Source: Paracoccaceae bacterium (GTDB taxonomy: Bacteria; Pseudomonadota; Alphaproteobacteria; Rhizobiales; Stappiaceae). From it: a stretch of 46,418 bases of DNA. Both the position numbers and the translations under genes were made by a program. How positions within the stretch are numbered: position 1 is the first letter of the stretch; every line of letters begins with the position of its first letter. The stretch spans positions 1 through 46,418 of the forward strand of contig PARB01000026.1 in the NCBI GenBank assembly GCA_002709505.1, read 5' to 3'. A model generated the notes under the pieces. The model was not told the DNA's origin. It was given only the letters and a program-made list of their open reading frames with translations, and searched no databases. Below, in pieces: positions 45,050-46,418 of this stretch.

Positions 45050-46083
45050 CTGCGCGGCCCCACGGCGCCAGGACGAGAAGCGGTACGTGCATCACGGCTC
45101 ACCCTGTCGGTGCGGACGATCCGCACGCGTTTCTGCCTGTCGCCGAGACGTAGTTCGGCGGCGGCGAAAAGCCGATCGACGATCATATAGTTGCGGGCGA
45201 TGCGGTAGTTGACGAGTTGGCCTTCGCCTTCCGGTCCGATAACGAAGAGCGGCGGCATCTCGCCCTGATCGATCCCGCGCGGGAACTCGATGAAGACCTG
45301 CTGCCCATCATCGAAAGCGCGAAGCGGCCGCCAGGGCGCGCGGTCGCCCTCGATCCGATAGCGGAAGCGCAAGGAGTCGAGCGCCACGTCGCGTCCGATC
45401 GGCAAGGCTGCTTCCGCCTCGGCGTTGCGCCGCCTGAGCGCGATCAACGCGTCTTCGGAATAGGTCCAGGAGACGGACGCCATATAGGCCGACGGGTTCG
45501 CTCTCAGTTCGAGATGATAGGTCCGCCGATCCGTATTGATGACGAGGTTGGTCTGAAGATCGGACCGCGTCGGTTTGACCAGGATGTGGATGCGCCGACC
45601 GTCGCCTGCACCGCTCTGGGTGTCGCCGATGATCCAGCGCGCCGTGTCGCCAGCCGCGATCGGGCCGGAGCCAACCAGGCTCTCGCCGGGCTGCAGGGCG
45701 ATGTCGGTGATCTGTCCCGGCGACGCGTACACCTGATAGAGCGCACCCTCGGTATAGGGATAGAGTTGTACGGCGTTGATGAAGCCGTCGCGCACCGGCT
45801 CCATCCTGGCGGCGGCATTCGCTTCGCTCACCCGCTCAGCGGGATCGGCAGATTCCGGCGCTCGGTCTCCCCCATTGATCGGCTTGAGTTGACCGGGCAG
45901 CGGCAGTGGGCTGGTGCGCTCGACGATCCGCACCGGACGCTCCGGTTCCGGAAGAAGCGTCGCTTCGATCGCAGGGGTGTCGTAAGCGATCTCAGGCGGC
46001 TTAAAGGTCGCGCATCCCGAGAGCGCGGTCGCGGCAAGGAGGACCGTCATGGAGGCTCTGTTCAGGCGAAGTGTTCTTATCAT
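45046..46083 (-). CDS. trbG: Conjugal transfer protein TrbG (VirB9-like)
   Basis: TrbG is the outer-membrane-associated channel protein of the trb type IV system. The 345-residue product has a lipoprotein-type signal (MTVLLAATALSGC, lipobox LSGC with the cysteine near residue 24), then VQLYPYTEGALYQVYASPGQITDIALQPGE, RTYHLELRANPSAYMASVSW, and the C-terminal VirB9 region with NYRIARNYMIVDRLFAAAELRLGD. Four-base overlaps join it to trbF and trbI, so the cluster is one translationally coupled operon. Confidence 0.93.
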   Translation of the reverse strand: MIRTLRLNRASMTVLLAATALSGCATFKPPEIAYDTPAIEATLLPEPERPVRIVERTSPLPLPGQLKPINGGDRAPESADPAERVSEANAAARMEPVRDGFINAVQLYPYTEGALYQVYASPGQITDIALQPGESLVGSGPIAAGDTARWIIGDTQSGAGDGRRIHILVKPTRSDLQTNLVINTDRRTYHLELRANPSAYMASVSWTYSEDALIALRRRNAEAEAALPIGRDVALDSLRFRYRIEGDRAPWRPLRAFDDGQQVFIEFPRGIDQGEMPPLFVIGPEGEGQLVNYRIARNYMIVDRLFAAAELRLGDRQKRVRIVRTDRVSRDARTASRPGAVGPRR

Positions 46084-46418
46084 TGGGCGGACTCCCGAGA
46101 CCAGTTGATGGCGTTGACGAAAATGCCGAGCGGGTTTTTGCGCAGGCGCTCGGCGTCGCGCGGCTGTTGCAGAACGATGGTGAGAATGGCGGTCCAGCGT
46201 TCCGTCGCGGCGAGCTGTCCGTTGGCGTAACGGCGTTCGATCCAGGCGATGCGGAAGCTGCTCTCGGACGCGCGGATAACGCTGGAGACTTCGACCGAGA
46301 CCTGCGTGTCGCCGACCTTGGCGAAGGGATCGTTCACCCTGGCGTAGTCGTTCAGCGCCAGCGCGCCCTTGTCGGTCGTGAAGTCGTAAGCGTGCAGCCA
46401 GTTCTGGCGCAGCACGAT
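46080..46418 (-). CDS. trbF: Conjugal transfer protein TrbF (VirB8-like), C-terminal part
   Basis: The C-terminal 112 or so residues of a VirB8-like protein; the N-terminal membrane anchor lies beyond the window edge. Visible are FTTDKGALALNDYARVNDPF, SVEVSSVIRASESSFRIAWIERRY and ERWTAILTIVLQQPRDAERLRKNPLGIFV, matching TrbF. It overlaps trbG by four bases. By usual order trbL, trbJ, trbE and the rest should follow outside the window. Confidence 0.92.
   Translation of the reverse strand: MVLRQNWLHAYDFTTDKGALALNDYARVNDPFAKVGDTQVSVEVSSVIRASESSFRIAWIERRYANGQLAATERWTAILTIVLQQPRDAERLRKNPLGIFVNAINWSRESAQ

Overview
The window comes from the chromosome of a high-G+C alphaproteobacterium, most likely of the order Hyphomicrobiales (Rhizobiales). 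This rests on gene order and content seen here: the parB-parA-rsmG-mnmG-mnmE-rho-hemJ-hemE block facing ppsR-maf-aroE-coaE-dnaQ, an irr regulator divergent from fabA-fabB-fabI, and a MaeB malic enzyme with a phosphotransacetylase-like tail. No species can be named from sequence alone.

Region 1 (1-16.4 kb) is the replication-origin and segregation neighbourhood. Chromosome partition genes (parAB), tRNA/rRNA modification genes (rsmG, mnmG, mnmE), rho and two haem genes run leftward. ppsR, maf, aroE, coaE and dnaQ run rightward. The 425 bp between hemE and ppsR matches the position of the Caulobacter origin. It carries an A+T-rich stretch, seven GANTC (CcrM) sites within about 210 bp and a perfect TTAA-N7-TTAAC CtrA box. 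Five parS-like 16-mers lie between 2.4 and 9.1 kb: two are one base from consensus on the same side, one is one base off on the other side, and two are weaker. A DUF255/thioredoxin-fold gene and a GNAT gene sit between mnmE and rho.

Region 2 (16.4-33.8 kb) is core metabolism and maintenance: a D-2-hydroxyacid dehydrogenase, an exported SH3-like protein, fabI-fabB-fabA with divergent irr, nth, a DUF2244 membrane protein, a large exported protein with a von Hippel-Lindau beta-like domain, an AraC/Ogt-type alkyltransferase, mutS, maeB and trpF-trpB. A strong terminator follows trpB directly; trpA is not next to it and is not found in the window.

Region 3 (34.1-46.4 kb) is an accessory region beginning at tRNA-Arg(CCG). 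A 45-bp 5' copy of that tRNA, a complete tRNA flanked by inverted pairs of TGCTTAC repeats, and a decayed gene mark an integration scar. Two related but divergent copies of the same tail module (lysR, DUF2274, trbI, all ending in the same convergent overlap) follow in tandem. The first (35.4-39.4 kb) carries a marR/doxX/gst cassette and a trbI with a nonsense codon. The second (39.6 kb to the window end) carries lysR/DUF4386 cargo, a lysR broken by a frameshift and by an IS3-family (IS407-like) element with a 4-bp target duplication, then apparently intact DUF2274-trbI-trbG-trbF running off the edge. This looks like the trb end of an integrative conjugative element beside the remnant of an earlier relative. 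No integrase or relaxase is visible in the window.
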